From: Microcoleus sp. LEGE 07076
Lineage (GTDB): Bacteria > Cyanobacteriota > Cyanobacteriia > Cyanobacteriales > Microcoleaceae
Reading direction: 5' to 3'
Assembly: GCF_015207455.1 (NCBI RefSeq)
Contig: NZ_JADEWV010000051.1
Location: 1 to 34,972, forward strand
DNA length: 34,972 nucleotides
The notes below the pieces were generated by a model. The model worked only from the letters and a program-made list of their open reading frames with translations, made no database searches and was not told the DNA's origin. The position numbers were made by a program, and so were the translations under genes. Positions 1-10,680 of the stretch are shown here, piece by piece; the first letter of the stretch is position 1, and each line of letters opens with the position of its first letter.

Positions 1-108
1 GTCAATCAAGAAACAACTCTCAAACGTAGCTTGCGACAAAAAAGAAAACGGGCTGCGATGAATAATGACTATATGATGCAAATTCTCAAGTGCTTTTGTC
101 AAGCATGA
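1..108 (+). CDS. possible 3' end of a gene cut by the window edge
   Basis: Frame 1 is open from the first base to a TGA at 106-108 and would encode 35 residues of a basic C-terminal tail (it includes LKRSLRQKRKRAA). There is no start inside and no family I recognise. An open stretch this short can arise by chance, so this is only a possible end of a coding region lying to the left. Confidence 0.2.
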   Translation, partial: VNQETTLKRSLRQKRKRAAMNNDYMMQILKCFCQA

Positions 109-519
109 TTGAGATGCTCTTACCCTGATAAATTGAGCAAGTTATTGTCACCGAAAAAAACCGGGACTCAACTTGAGATATTGTCTACTAATTTTCATAA
201 AAAATATAAATTAAAGTTAAAAGAGTTAGACTAAAAAAAGTTTGATGGCTTTAATTCTTGAAAACTACCAGCAAGATCATCACATCTGCGGAATGTGGGT
301 TGGAAAAAAAAACAATTTTGTTGAGGAATAGATTGGGATTTTTGAACCGCAGAGAGCGCTCTTGGCGCAGAGAGAGAAGTTAGTTTGAGTAGGTGCGTCA
401 GCTTTGAATTGTCGATTATTGATAGAATAGTTCGCTGACGCACCCTACAACTTTATTCTTTAGTCCGCGTCGGCGGACTTCGTTTCTGTAGTAGCGGTTT
501 CAACCGCCGAGTTATGCGA
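109..519. other. intergenic region with palindromic repeats, 3' of ribE
   Basis: No convincing gene is seen; the minus-strand 70-codon frame here has no recognisable content and runs through a repeat. The stretch holds a 60-bp element bounded by inverted ends (389-448), a hairpin AGTCCGC/GCGGACT at 462-479 and a second hairpin GCGGTT/AACCGC at 496-509. These hairpins lie just downstream of the ribE stop on the minus strand and could help end its transcript, but no T-run follows on that strand. Confidence 0.6.
389..448. repeat. 60-bp MITE-like palindromic repeat, GTAGGKTGCGTCAGC family, copy 1
   Basis: The left end is GTAGGTGCGTCAGC (389-402) and the right end GCTGACGCACCCTAC (434-448), its reverse complement apart from one missing G. 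The core contains GTCGATTATTGATAG. Copies of the same size or plan are at 7597-7656 and 27950-28007, and the same ends make up the tandem array at 8080-8431. There is no coding capacity. The small size, inverted ends and dispersed copies fit a non-autonomous element; no transposase is seen. Confidence 0.7.
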
Positions 520-1239
520 TTACATAAATCCGTGTTCTGCTAAGAATTCTGGTGTGATTGTTCCTAAACTGTTACTGTTAATGGCGGGGATTTCTTCCCA
601 GGATTCGGGATGCGGTTGTCGGCCGCTGCGGAGAAATTTTGCTACGTATTTGCCGAGTATATCTGCTTCTAAATTTACTAAACTTCCCGGTTGCAAATAG
701 CTGAGGTTTGTCTCGCTAAAACTGTGGGGAATTACGGCAACTTCAAACCAATTGCCCTCAGCATCGCAATCTGCCACGGTTAGGCTGATGCCGTTGACGG
801 CGATGCTGCCTTTGGAAACTATGTATGGTGCGATTTGACGCTGCCATGCTGAATTGCCTGATGGTGGGGCTGTAAACCTCATCTCCCAAGCGTTGGCGGT
901 TTGGGTTGATGCTGCTAAACTGCCGATCGAATCTACGTGCCCCGTCACGAAATGTCCGCCCAATTTGCTACCTGCGCGCAGGGATGTTTCTAGGTTTACC
1001 CAAGCATCGGGGAATGCTCCCAATGTAGTGCGGCGCAGGGTTTCTGGGGAAGCGGCGGCGACAAAACCTTGGGGCATAACTTCCACTACAGTCAAACAAA
1101 CTCCATCGACGGCTACGCTGTCTCCAATGGCTAAATCTTGTAAAATTTGGTATGAGTTGCTTGAGGTGCAGGAAATTTGGAAGTAATCGTTGCCTAGCGA
1201 GTTTAGCTTCCCGAGAGATTGAATTAGTCCTGTAAACAT
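520..1239 (-). CDS. ribE: riboflavin synthase, alpha subunit
   Basis: Makes riboflavin by dismutation of two 6,7-dimethyl-8-ribityllumazine molecules, the last step of riboflavin synthesis in the cytosol. The 239-residue protein opens with MFTGLIQ, the hallmark N-terminus of the family, and has two homologous lumazine-binding barrels: residues 1 to about 100, then a second that starts at GGHFVTGHVD and contains KGSIAVNGISLTV. The length is slightly above the usual 200-220 residues because of a short C-terminal extension. An AAGGA about 10 nt before the ATG supports the start. The gene stands alone on the minus strand, divergent from the DUF151 gene across 238 bp. No FMN-riboswitch-like sequence was recognised upstream. 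The symbol ribE follows cyanobacterial use; some annotations call it ribC. Confidence 0.97.
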   Translation of the reverse strand: MFTGLIQSLGKLNSLGNDYFQISCTSSNSYQILQDLAIGDSVAVDGVCLTVVEVMPQGFVAAASPETLRRTTLGAFPDAWVNLETSLRAGSKLGGHFVTGHVDSIGSLAASTQTANAWEMRFTAPPSGNSAWQRQIAPYIVSKGSIAVNGISLTVADCDAEGNWFEVAVIPHSFSETNLSYLQPGSLVNLEADILGKYVAKFLRSGRQPHPESWEEIPAINSNSLGTITPEFLAEHGFM

Positions 1240-1477
1240 AGGGATTTTTTCCTTAGTGGAGCGCTTATTTAGATCAAATCACAGGGACAAACCAGGTGCA
1301 GAATCTTTTACTTTCTCCGCCTCCCTCCCTCTTTGCATCAAAAATCTCAAATCTCAAATCGACACTCCCCGATCCGTTGCTGATTCAGGCGAAGATCGAG
1401 TCATACTGGATTTAGGTCATCTTTATGTCCAAGTTCTCTACTGCCTTACAGTTTCTTAATTCTATGAGGCCGATCGA

Positions 1478-1984
1478 ATGATTGAAATGAAAGTCGCTGG
1501 AATTGCCTTAGATGCAGCCACGCGCAGCCCTATTGTCCTATTGAGAGACGCTACTGAGCGACGCGCTTTGCCTATTTATATTGGTCAGGAGCAGGCTAAG
1601 GCTATTATTAGCGCTCTCGAAGGCAACAAGCCTCCTCGACCCTTAACTCACGATCTGATGGTCGCTTTCCTGGAGGCCTGGAGTATTACCTTGGAGCGGA
1701 TAGTGATTCACTCGCTGCAAGATAACACCTTCTATGCCGTGCTGATCGTCCGTCAGGGAGAAGTTAAAAAAGAGCTGGATGCCCGACCCAGCGATGCTAT
1801 CGCCCTAGCACTGCGGACGAATACCCCCATTTGGGTGATGGAAGAAGTTGTCGCCGATGCTTCGATACCGGTCGATCGAGATGCTGATGAAGCCGAACGC
1901 CGCGCCTTCCGGGAATTTATCTCAAACCTCCGCCCGGAGGATTTGATCAAGAGAAGCGGTTTGGGCCAGGGCGAAACTTCCTGA
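1478..1984 (+). CDS. bifunctional nuclease family protein (DUF151)
   Basis: A 168-residue protein of the DUF151/BFN family, small cytosolic proteins named for nuclease activity shown in a plant member. The signature segments are MKVAGIALDA at the N-terminus, PIYIGQEQAKAI near residues 32-43, and ARPSDAIALALR near 102-113, the most conserved block of the family. It is full length. The start at 1478 has no clear Shine-Dalgarno; an in-frame ATG three codons later is an alternative. The aldo/keto reductase gene starts 5 nt after its stop, so the two are probably co-transcribed. The real substrate in bacteria is not known and the nuclease label is by family only. Confidence 0.93.
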   Translation: MIEMKVAGIALDAATRSPIVLLRDATERRALPIYIGQEQAKAIISALEGNKPPRPLTHDLMVAFLEAWSITLERIVIHSLQDNTFYAVLIVRQGEVKKELDARPSDAIALALRTNTPIWVMEEVVADASIPVDRDADEAERRAFREFISNLRPEDLIKRSGLGQGETS

Positions 1985-1989
1985 GATTT

Positions 1990-3120
1990 ATGCGCTATCG
2001 ACGGTTTGGCAAAACTAATTTGCATCTGTCGGTATTTTCCTTGGGAACCATGCGCTATTTGGCTTCTGAGGAAATTGCCTGTCAGACTGTACAGCAGGCG
2101 GTGTCTCAGGGAATCAATCACCTGGAAACGGCGGCAGGTTACGGTTGCAGCGAGGAATATCTCGGTGCGGCCATCTCGGCTGGTTTGTCGATCGATCGAT
2201 CGCGCTTACACGTCACTACAAAAATCCCCCCAACCGACGATGCTGCTGCTATGGAACGCTGCATCGACTTATCTCTCAAACGCCTGAATCTAGACTACAT
2301 CGACTGTCTGGCAATTCACGGTTTGAATGCTTGGGAACATTTGGCGATTGTGCGATCGCCCGCAGGCTGCATGAGTGCCGTACAAAAAGCCCTAGCCGAC
2401 GGTCGCATTCGGCACGTCGGTTTTTCGACTCACGGGCCTCTGGATCTGATTTTGGCGGCAATTAACACAGATTTGTTTGAATTTGTCAACCTGCATTATT
2501 ACTATTTTTTTCAGCGCAACGCCCCGGCAATTGAACTTGCCAAACAGAAAGATATGGGCGTTTTTATCATTTCCCCGGCAGACAAAGGAGGGCAACTCTA
2601 CACGCCCCCGGAAACTCTGGCACAATTGTGCTCGCCTCTGTCGCCTTTGGAGTTGAACTATCGGTTTTTACTTAGCGATACGAGGATTGGGACTTTGAGC
2701 TTGGGGGCTGCAAACCCGACAGAATTGAAGCAACCTCTGACATATTGCGATCGCGATTTTCCCCTCACAAATGCCGAAATTGCTATTTTCGCCAGACTAG
2801 AATCGGTGATTGCCGATCGTTTGGCAACCGACAAATGCAGCCAGTGCTATGCCTGTTTGCCTTGTCCGGAAAACATCAACATTCCCGAAGTGCTGCGACT
2901 CCGCAATCTTGCCGTCGGGTGCGACATGACTGACTTCGGTAAATACCGCTACACTATGTTTGAAAATGCCGGACACTGGTTTCCCGGCAGCAAAGGCAAT
3001 CGCTGCACCGATTGCGGCGACTGTTTGCCCCGGTGTCCCGAAGAGTTGGACATCCCAACTCTGCTCAAAGATACTCACCAGCGACTCGGCGGCAAAGCGG
3101 GCAGGCGGTTGTGGGATTGA
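1990..3120 (+). CDS. aldo/keto reductase with C-terminal 4Fe-4S ferredoxin-type domain
   Basis: A 376-residue predicted oxidoreductase, with an aldo/keto reductase barrel (residues 1 to about 270) joined to an iron-sulfur tail. Barrel residues matching the AKR catalytic set are Y51, K78 and H110; the usual Asp is Glu (E46, in HLETAAGYG), which is also seen in ferredoxin-linked members. The tail has two cysteine clusters: C283, C286, C289, C292 (CxxCxxCxxCP) and C339, C342, C345, C349 (CxxCxxCxxxCP), enough for one or two 4Fe-4S centres. Electrons may therefore come from or go to ferredoxin rather than only NADPH; that is inference. The gene follows the DUF151 gene by 5 nt. The substrate is unknown. 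Confidence 0.92.
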   Translation: MRYRRFGKTNLHLSVFSLGTMRYLASEEIACQTVQQAVSQGINHLETAAGYGCSEEYLGAAISAGLSIDRSRLHVTTKIPPTDDAAAMERCIDLSLKRLNLDYIDCLAIHGLNAWEHLAIVRSPAGCMSAVQKALADGRIRHVGFSTHGPLDLILAAINTDLFEFVNLHYYYFFQRNAPAIELAKQKDMGVFIISPADKGGQLYTPPETLAQLCSPLSPLELNYRFLLSDTRIGTLSLGAANPTELKQPLTYCDRDFPLTNAEIAIFARLESVIADRLATDKCSQCYACLPCPENINIPEVLRLRNLAVGCDMTDFGKYRYTMFENAGHWFPGSKGNRCTDCGDCLPRCPEELDIPTLLKDTHQRLGGKAGRRLWD

Positions 3121-3576
3121 GCTGAAGCAGCCAAAAGAGGGAAAAGGTCGATCGACCCGGTGCTAACTGACGCAAGAATTACGTTAGACTTTTGTTAAGT
3201 GAATTTACTGTATCGCCGATCGAAAAACTACCTAGTTTGGACACTGCCTTCGGTAGTATCCCCATTTTGCAAAAAGCATTTTTGTTTTAGTGCGAGCATC
3301 CTGCACAGGAAAGCCTACATTTAAGCGCAAACACTTTTGTGAAAGCACCGCTTTGGATGCTTCCAATACACTTAAAATAGGAGTATACAGTATATGTAAA
3401 AACAACTAAATAATACAATCCGATTCAACACCGAGAAAACGATTTTTGTGGAAATACCCGCCCATTTTCTTACTAGGTTATACCGGGTAAAACCGAAAAA
3501 TTTTATGATGATTGATTAACCGGATTGGACTTCAAACCTCAAATTTCAAATTGACAATTCCCGATTCAGGTATCGC
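3121..3576. other. intergenic region upstream of the histidine kinase
   Basis: No gene is seen. A weak hairpin (ACTGCC-TTC-GGTAGT, 3241-3255, with a G.U pair) lies about 120 nt after the reductase stop. Near the right end, 3533-3557 carries degenerate copies of the CTCAAAT heptamer found elsewhere in the window. A promoter for the kinase should lie here, but no convincing -10/-35 pair was picked out. Confidence 0.5.
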
Positions 3577-6837
<3,261 letters not shown>

Positions 6838-7102
6838 CCTTACTGGGGCGGCTTTTCGAGATGGCCAGTTTCCGGCATCAATGGTTGGTAAAATCCGCGC
6901 GTTAGGGAAATATACAGCATATTCCAGGTTCATGAATTACAGTAGCAGCAGGAATCGTGTGATGTTAATCCTCCGGGTGCGTCGCTCCGAGATATTGGAT
7001 ATAACTTACAGATTGACCGATGTATCCGCACCTTACACGGAGTTCGGATTATCTGTACCACATACACAAGGAATATGCTGTATAAGAAACCAAACAATAA
7101 TT

Positions 7103-7597
7103 ATGAAATACGATGTTGATCCGCGCCAGAATTGTAGTTTTACCAAAAGTTTATTTCTGTTGTTAATTGCGGGTTCTGCTTGGCTGCCCCATCAATCGGC
7201 GGCGTTTTCCCAGCAGTCGGTTTGCCCGAGTGGTAACGCTGCAAATTTCCCGTCGCCGCCACTTTCGCAAGCCGAACCAAGCGTGCCGAGTCTGTGGTTA
7301 GCTGACAAACTGTTTGGCGGCAAATTGCTTGATCGCTGGTTTGTCGATCGGGGCAACACTGCAGTAATCATCATCGTCAACCGCCAACTTTGGAGCTTGC
7401 TAGATTATATCGAACGCTACCAGTTTGTCAACCGTTTCGGCACTGTTTCTAGGGAATACGGTTACAATCTGCGAGTTTGCAACCGTGAAGGGAAGGCTTT
7501 GGCGGTTTATTCGTGCAAGGGCGATCGGCTGAACTGTAAAATCGACCTAGAATCTCTGTCAAATCCAGGTCTCCGAGGCAAACTCAAAGGCTTTTAG
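7103..7597 (+). CDS. small exported protein of unknown function
   Basis: From the ATG at 7103 this encodes 164 residues; the frame is open further upstream but only by running into the end of the kinase gene, and the ATG at 7103 places a plausible signal peptide at the N-terminus (hydrophobic SLFLLLIAGSAWLP near 16-29, possible cleavage after QSAA). The mature part is small and mixed, with DKLFGGKLLDRWFVDRG and four late cysteines, and matches no family I recognise. It lies 265 bp after the kinase on the same strand. Its stop codon TAG shares its last base with the first base of a 60-bp MITE-like repeat (7597-7656). Periplasmic or cell-surface location is inferred from the signal peptide only. 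Confidence 0.6.
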   Translation: MKYDVDPRQNCSFTKSLFLLLIAGSAWLPHQSAAFSQQSVCPSGNAANFPSPPLSQAEPSVPSLWLADKLFGGKLLDRWFVDRGNTAVIIIVNRQLWSLLDYIERYQFVNRFGTVSREYGYNLRVCNREGKALAVYSCKGDRLNCKIDLESLSNPGLRGKLKGF

Positions 7598-7656
7598 TAG
7601 GGTGCGTCAGCTAGAGAGATTTTCGGGATAATCGACAAATCAAAAGCTGACGCACC
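7597..7656. repeat. 60-bp MITE-like palindromic repeat, copy 2
   Basis: Left end GTAGGGTGCGTCAGC (7597-7611), right end GCTGACGCACC (7646-7656). The core has GATAATCGAC, the reverse complement of GTCGATTATC in copy 1 at 389-448, so this copy lies in the opposite orientation. It begins on the last base of the preceding stop codon and may serve as a hairpin at the transcript's 3' end. Confidence 0.7.
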
Positions 7657-7768
7657 GCGTATTTGAGCTGAAAAAATGTAGCTGCCAAAAATGAATTTTT
7701 GAAAAGATTCAATTTGAAAATAAACAAGTTAAGTGTTAGAAAAATCACTCCCAAAATCACAAAAAAAA

Positions 7769-8083
7769 ATGGCTGTTCCTAAAAAAGCTTCACGTAGTAT
7801 CAGCATAAACGGCGAAAAATATCGTTGGCTTGCTTCAGGTCACGATTGCGGAATTGATTTGTGCATAGAGTTATATGAGAATCCTGCTCAGAGATTGATG
7901 ACACGTTTTTCTTATGATTATCAAGCTATTACTCCTGTGCTGGTGCGTGAGATAATTCTCGATGGCTTAGCACAAGGATACACGCCTCACAAAAAAGGTC
8001 AGAATTTTTGTTTACATGAAAATTCACCCTTAGTAGTAGTTGAGAATTTAACAACTAACGCAGCTTACAGGTACAACTGGTGA
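7769..8083 (+). CDS. small conserved-looking protein of unknown function
   Basis: Encodes 104 residues from the ATG at 7769 (MAVPKKASRS); an upstream in-frame GTG at 7733 would add 12 residues of Lys/Ser-rich sequence and seems less likely. No ribosome binding site is clear for either. The sequence is well ordered: SINGEKYRWLASG near the N-terminus, then ITPVLVREIILDGLAQGYTP and a Gly/Phe/Leu ending (KGQNFCL), a plan I have seen in small uncharacterised cyanobacterial proteins, but I cannot name the family. No signal peptide or membrane segment. The TGA stop is embedded in the first unit of the 66-bp tandem array that follows. It is bounded on both sides by palindromic repeats. Confidence 0.6.
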   Translation: MAVPKKASRSISINGEKYRWLASGHDCGIDLCIELYENPAQRLMTRFSYDYQAITPVLVREIILDGLAQGYTPHKKGQNFCLHENSPLVVVENLTTNAAYRYNW

Positions 8084-8431
8084 CTGACGCACCCTACGGT
8101 TTGAGGTGCGTCAGTTTACATGATTTTCTCGGCGTTTGTGGGCTGGTGACTGACGCACCCTACGGTTTGAGGTGCGTCAATTTTGATGATTTTCTCGGCG
8201 CTTTTGGGCTGGTGACTGACGCACCCTACGGTTTGAGGTGCGTCAATTTTGATGATTTTCTCGGCGCTTTTGGGCTGGTGACTGACGCACCCTACGGTTT
8301 GAGGTGCGTCAGTTTACATGATTTTCTCGGCGTTTGTGGGCTGGTGACTGACGCACCCTACGGTTTGAGGTGCGTCAGTTTACATGATTTTCTCGGCGCT
8401 TTTGGGCTGGTGACTGACGCACCCTACGGTT
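8080..8431. repeat. 66-bp tandem repeat array, five full units plus a 22-nt partial
   Basis: Units start at 8080, 8146, 8212, 8278 and 8344, with a partial unit at 8410-8431. Each begins GTGACTGACGCACCCTACGG and contains CTGACGCACC facing GGTGCGTCAG or GGTGCGTCAA, able to fold as a hairpin. Two sequence versions of the second half exist: units 1 and 4 are alike, 2 and 3 are identical to each other, and 5 is a chimera, which suggests unequal crossing-over. The array runs from the stop codon of the gene at 7769-8083 to the stop codon of the convergent gene at 8431-9540. The unit length is 22 codons, so one plus-strand frame stays open through all units. Confidence 0.95.
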
Positions 8432-9540
8432 TAACTTCTCACTACTTGCCGAATTTCTTGCCAGAGCGATCGGTATTGCTGAATCCCCGCCTCCCCGAAA
8501 GGCAGCAGAAAGTCGCTAGCAGCAAGAATTTTAGCAGGTGGGAACAGCACAGGATTAGTGCGAATACTAGCAGGCAAATCCTCGGGTTTCATGCCGGTAA
8601 TTATCGGCGAACTAGCTTTGGCGAGCAAAGATAATTGAGGCGCAATTTGAGGCTGCAAGCAAAAATTGATCCATTTTGATGCTAACGAAACTGCTTTTTT
8701 CGATGCGGGTTCTACCCACAAATCCGTCCAAAGTGCAGTTCCCGAAACTGGAATTACTAAAGCAATATCCTTTTGAGTTTGGAGTAGTGGCAACAAGTCG
8801 CCAGAGGAACCGACTGCCAACCAAGTATCGCCTAAAACCAACGGTTGCAAATAAGCGTCGGAACTGTAAAGTTTAACTTGTGCGTTCAGATTTGTGAGTT
8901 CTTTTTTGAGGTTGGGAACTTTATCTAATTGCTGCGTATTGTAAGATTTTCCCAGTTTTTTTAATGTTAAACCAATAACTTCTCTGGCACTATCCGGTAG
9001 AGAAATTCGATCGCGCAATTCGGGCTTCCACAAGTCGCGCCAATCTGTCGGAGTCCACCCCAAATCCTGAAATTTGTCAATTCGGTAGGCAATTACCGTA
9101 CTTCCCCAGCGGTAAGGTGCAGCCCAAACTTTACCTTTAGCGTCTAACTCACCGTCTTCGTTGCGCCTGACGAGTTTTTGCCATCTTTCGGGCAATTTCG
9201 ACCAATTATCTAATTTAGCAGGATCGATCGGCTTAATCAATTTTTGCCGAATTGCCAAAGTCAGCCAATAATCTGCCAACATCACCAAGTCAGCTTGATC
9301 TTTGGCTGACGGTATGCGTTTCCACTGCTGCAACAGCGCGAATAATTCTTTTAATTGTGCTTCCTGCGTTACCTGCAAAACCGGAGACGGTTGTAAGTCG
9401 CGGCTAAATTTGCTTGCGAGTTGAGCTGGAATACTGTTTTTGAGCGATCGAATTTTGAGAATGGGCTTCGAATCGCAACCTGCCGCCAATTGACTTAAAG
9501 TTAGGGTGGCGGCCCCCAATAGCAAAGACCTTCGTTTCAC
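8431..9540 (-). CDS. extracellular solute-binding lipoprotein (PotD-like)
   Basis: A 369-residue periplasmic-binding-protein-like product. The N-terminus has a twin arginine (MKRRSLLLG), a hydrophobic stretch and a lipobox-like LAAGC (Cys 22), so a lipid-anchored, possibly Tat-exported protein is predicted. The middle has AAPYRWGSTVIAYR, typical of the polyamine/iron class of binding proteins related to PotD, followed by DWRDLWKPELRDRI and a C-terminal lobe ending at RQVVRS. The start is GTG. No permease or ATPase gene of an ABC transporter is adjacent, so the ligand and partners cannot be read from context. Its TAA stop (8431-8433) touches the last, partial unit of the 66-bp array. Confidence 0.85.
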   Translation of the reverse strand: MKRRSLLLGAATLTLSQLAAGCDSKPILKIRSLKNSIPAQLASKFSRDLQPSPVLQVTQEAQLKELFALLQQWKRIPSAKDQADLVMLADYWLTLAIRQKLIKPIDPAKLDNWSKLPERWQKLVRRNEDGELDAKGKVWAAPYRWGSTVIAYRIDKFQDLGWTPTDWRDLWKPELRDRISLPDSAREVIGLTLKKLGKSYNTQQLDKVPNLKKELTNLNAQVKLYSSDAYLQPLVLGDTWLAVGSSGDLLPLLQTQKDIALVIPVSGTALWTDLWVEPASKKAVSLASKWINFCLQPQIAPQLSLLAKASSPIITGMKPEDLPASIRTNPVLFPPAKILAASDFLLPFGEAGIQQYRSLWQEIRQVVRS

Positions 9541-10018
9541 CTGTGAATCCGCTTTTCTAATATTGACCGACGGGAAATGTGTTTGGCAGCCCCGGAAATA
9601 ATTGTGTTTCGAGTTTGGTCGTTATCGCCGATTTGTCTTATTTCTTTTTCAAACACAGAGCCATTGTACTCGCTTCTGTCGCGATCGGAAGTCTGTTCGA
9701 CCCAAAGCACTGGCGGGGCGCAATCAATCTAACGCAAGACTGAGCCCTCCGACTCTCAGAAAGCGGATTATTTAACTCTCATTACAAGTTAGAACCAAGT
9801 GCGGGAGTTAAAAAACCAGTTTCAGCCTCCGCGACTACCTCAAATCTCAAATCTTCAATGCCTCAATCTCAAATAAACAAGCTGAATCCCTCAATCTACC
9901 GTCAGGATTGGGAACACAACAATTAGCTCAAAAATTAAATAATTTAGTGATAAATACCACTTATGTAAAGATTTCCCTACAATGTAAAGATATAAGTTAC
10001 AATCTCAAGGATAATTAT
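9541..10018. other. intergenic region between divergent genes
   Basis: Between the solute-binding protein (minus) and the coiled-coil gene (plus). No gene is seen. It holds degenerate CTCAAAT-type heptamers (9839-9880) and two copies of ATGTAAAGA (9963-9971 and 9982-9990) just before the coiled-coil gene. It must carry promoters for both directions, but none stood out. Confidence 0.5.
10007..10011 (+). promoter_or_regulatory. ribosome binding site that fixes the start of the coiled-coil gene
   Basis: AAGGA lies 7 nt before the ATG at 10019. It favours this start over the upstream in-frame TTG at 9908, which would add 37 poorly ordered residues. Confidence 0.7.
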
Positions 10019-10417
10019 ATGGAAGCGCTCCGCCAGCAGGTTACAGTATTGACGCAACAAGTCGATGCTCTCTACAAACTCATAGAAAACCTGAATGAAA
10101 AGTTATTGGAGTCGGCTCAGAATACCAAGCTGGCACAGCAGCAGAAAAACGATCGCCCTGAAACGGTAGAAAATCACAAAACCTCCCTATATGTAAACTA
10201 CAGCAGTCTCGACGGGCTGCTGGAACACAAGGACGTACTGTTAGATGACAGCTACTTCAACAAGAATTCTCAAAGCCTGGAAAAAGAGTTGAGCGCGGAA
10301 ATTCAAATCCAGCGCCTCACAGCTCAGTTAACAGCGGCTTACAATCGAATTGCAGCCTTGGAAGAACAGTTGCTATCCAAAAGAATTCACTCGCAACAAA
10401 CAGGCGGGTCTAATTAA
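10019..10417 (+). CDS. small coiled-coil protein of unknown function
   Basis: Encodes 132 residues starting MEALRQQVTVLTQQVDALYKL. Two heptad-rich coiled-coil segments, about residues 1-45 and 92-122 (IQRLTAQLTAAYNRIAALEEQL), flank a polar middle containing YVNYSSLDGLLEHKDVLLDD. There is no signal peptide, membrane segment or catalytic motif. A structural or scaffolding role through dimerisation is possible but is inference. The ATG at 10019 has a good AAGGA site. The gene is isolated: divergent from the solute-binding protein and convergent with cobT. Confidence 0.7.
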   Translation: MEALRQQVTVLTQQVDALYKLIENLNEKLLESAQNTKLAQQQKNDRPETVENHKTSLYVNYSSLDGLLEHKDVLLDDSYFNKNSQSLEKELSAEIQIQRLTAQLTAAYNRIAALEEQLLSKRIHSQQTGGSN

Positions 10418-10680
10418 ATATTGCTGCGGGCGATCGGGAATTATCATCCGAAAAAAGACAACTTGCGTTGATTTCTGCTCGTCTATTTTTGAGTCATTCA
10501 AGAATTTTTTTGGTCGCAAAATTAGCACAAAAATAGCAAATTAAGGCAACATTTTGTGTGGAAATAGCAATCATCTTTCTTGAGCGAACAAGATTTTTTG
10601 TGCGAACCGCAGATAACTCATAGAGAGAGCAAAAAAGAGAGAAGTTCACAAATCCCCTATCGATTGCTATAACTACCTGC

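Noticed and set aside
231-443. Minus-strand frame of 70 codons
   Set aside because: It overlaps a palindromic repeat, has no family resemblance and no ribosome binding site.
1256-1459. Plus-strand frame of 67 codons between ribE and the DUF151 gene
   Set aside because: It contains a CTCAAAT heptamer and promoter space for two divergent genes, and the sequence is not protein-like.
8080-8431. CRISPR array
   Set aside because: The units are contiguous 66-bp tandem repeats with no unique spacers, and no cas genes are near.
9696-9704. GTTCGACCC resembling a tRNA T-loop
   Set aside because: The flanking bases cannot form the T-stem and no anticodon or acceptor arm is found.
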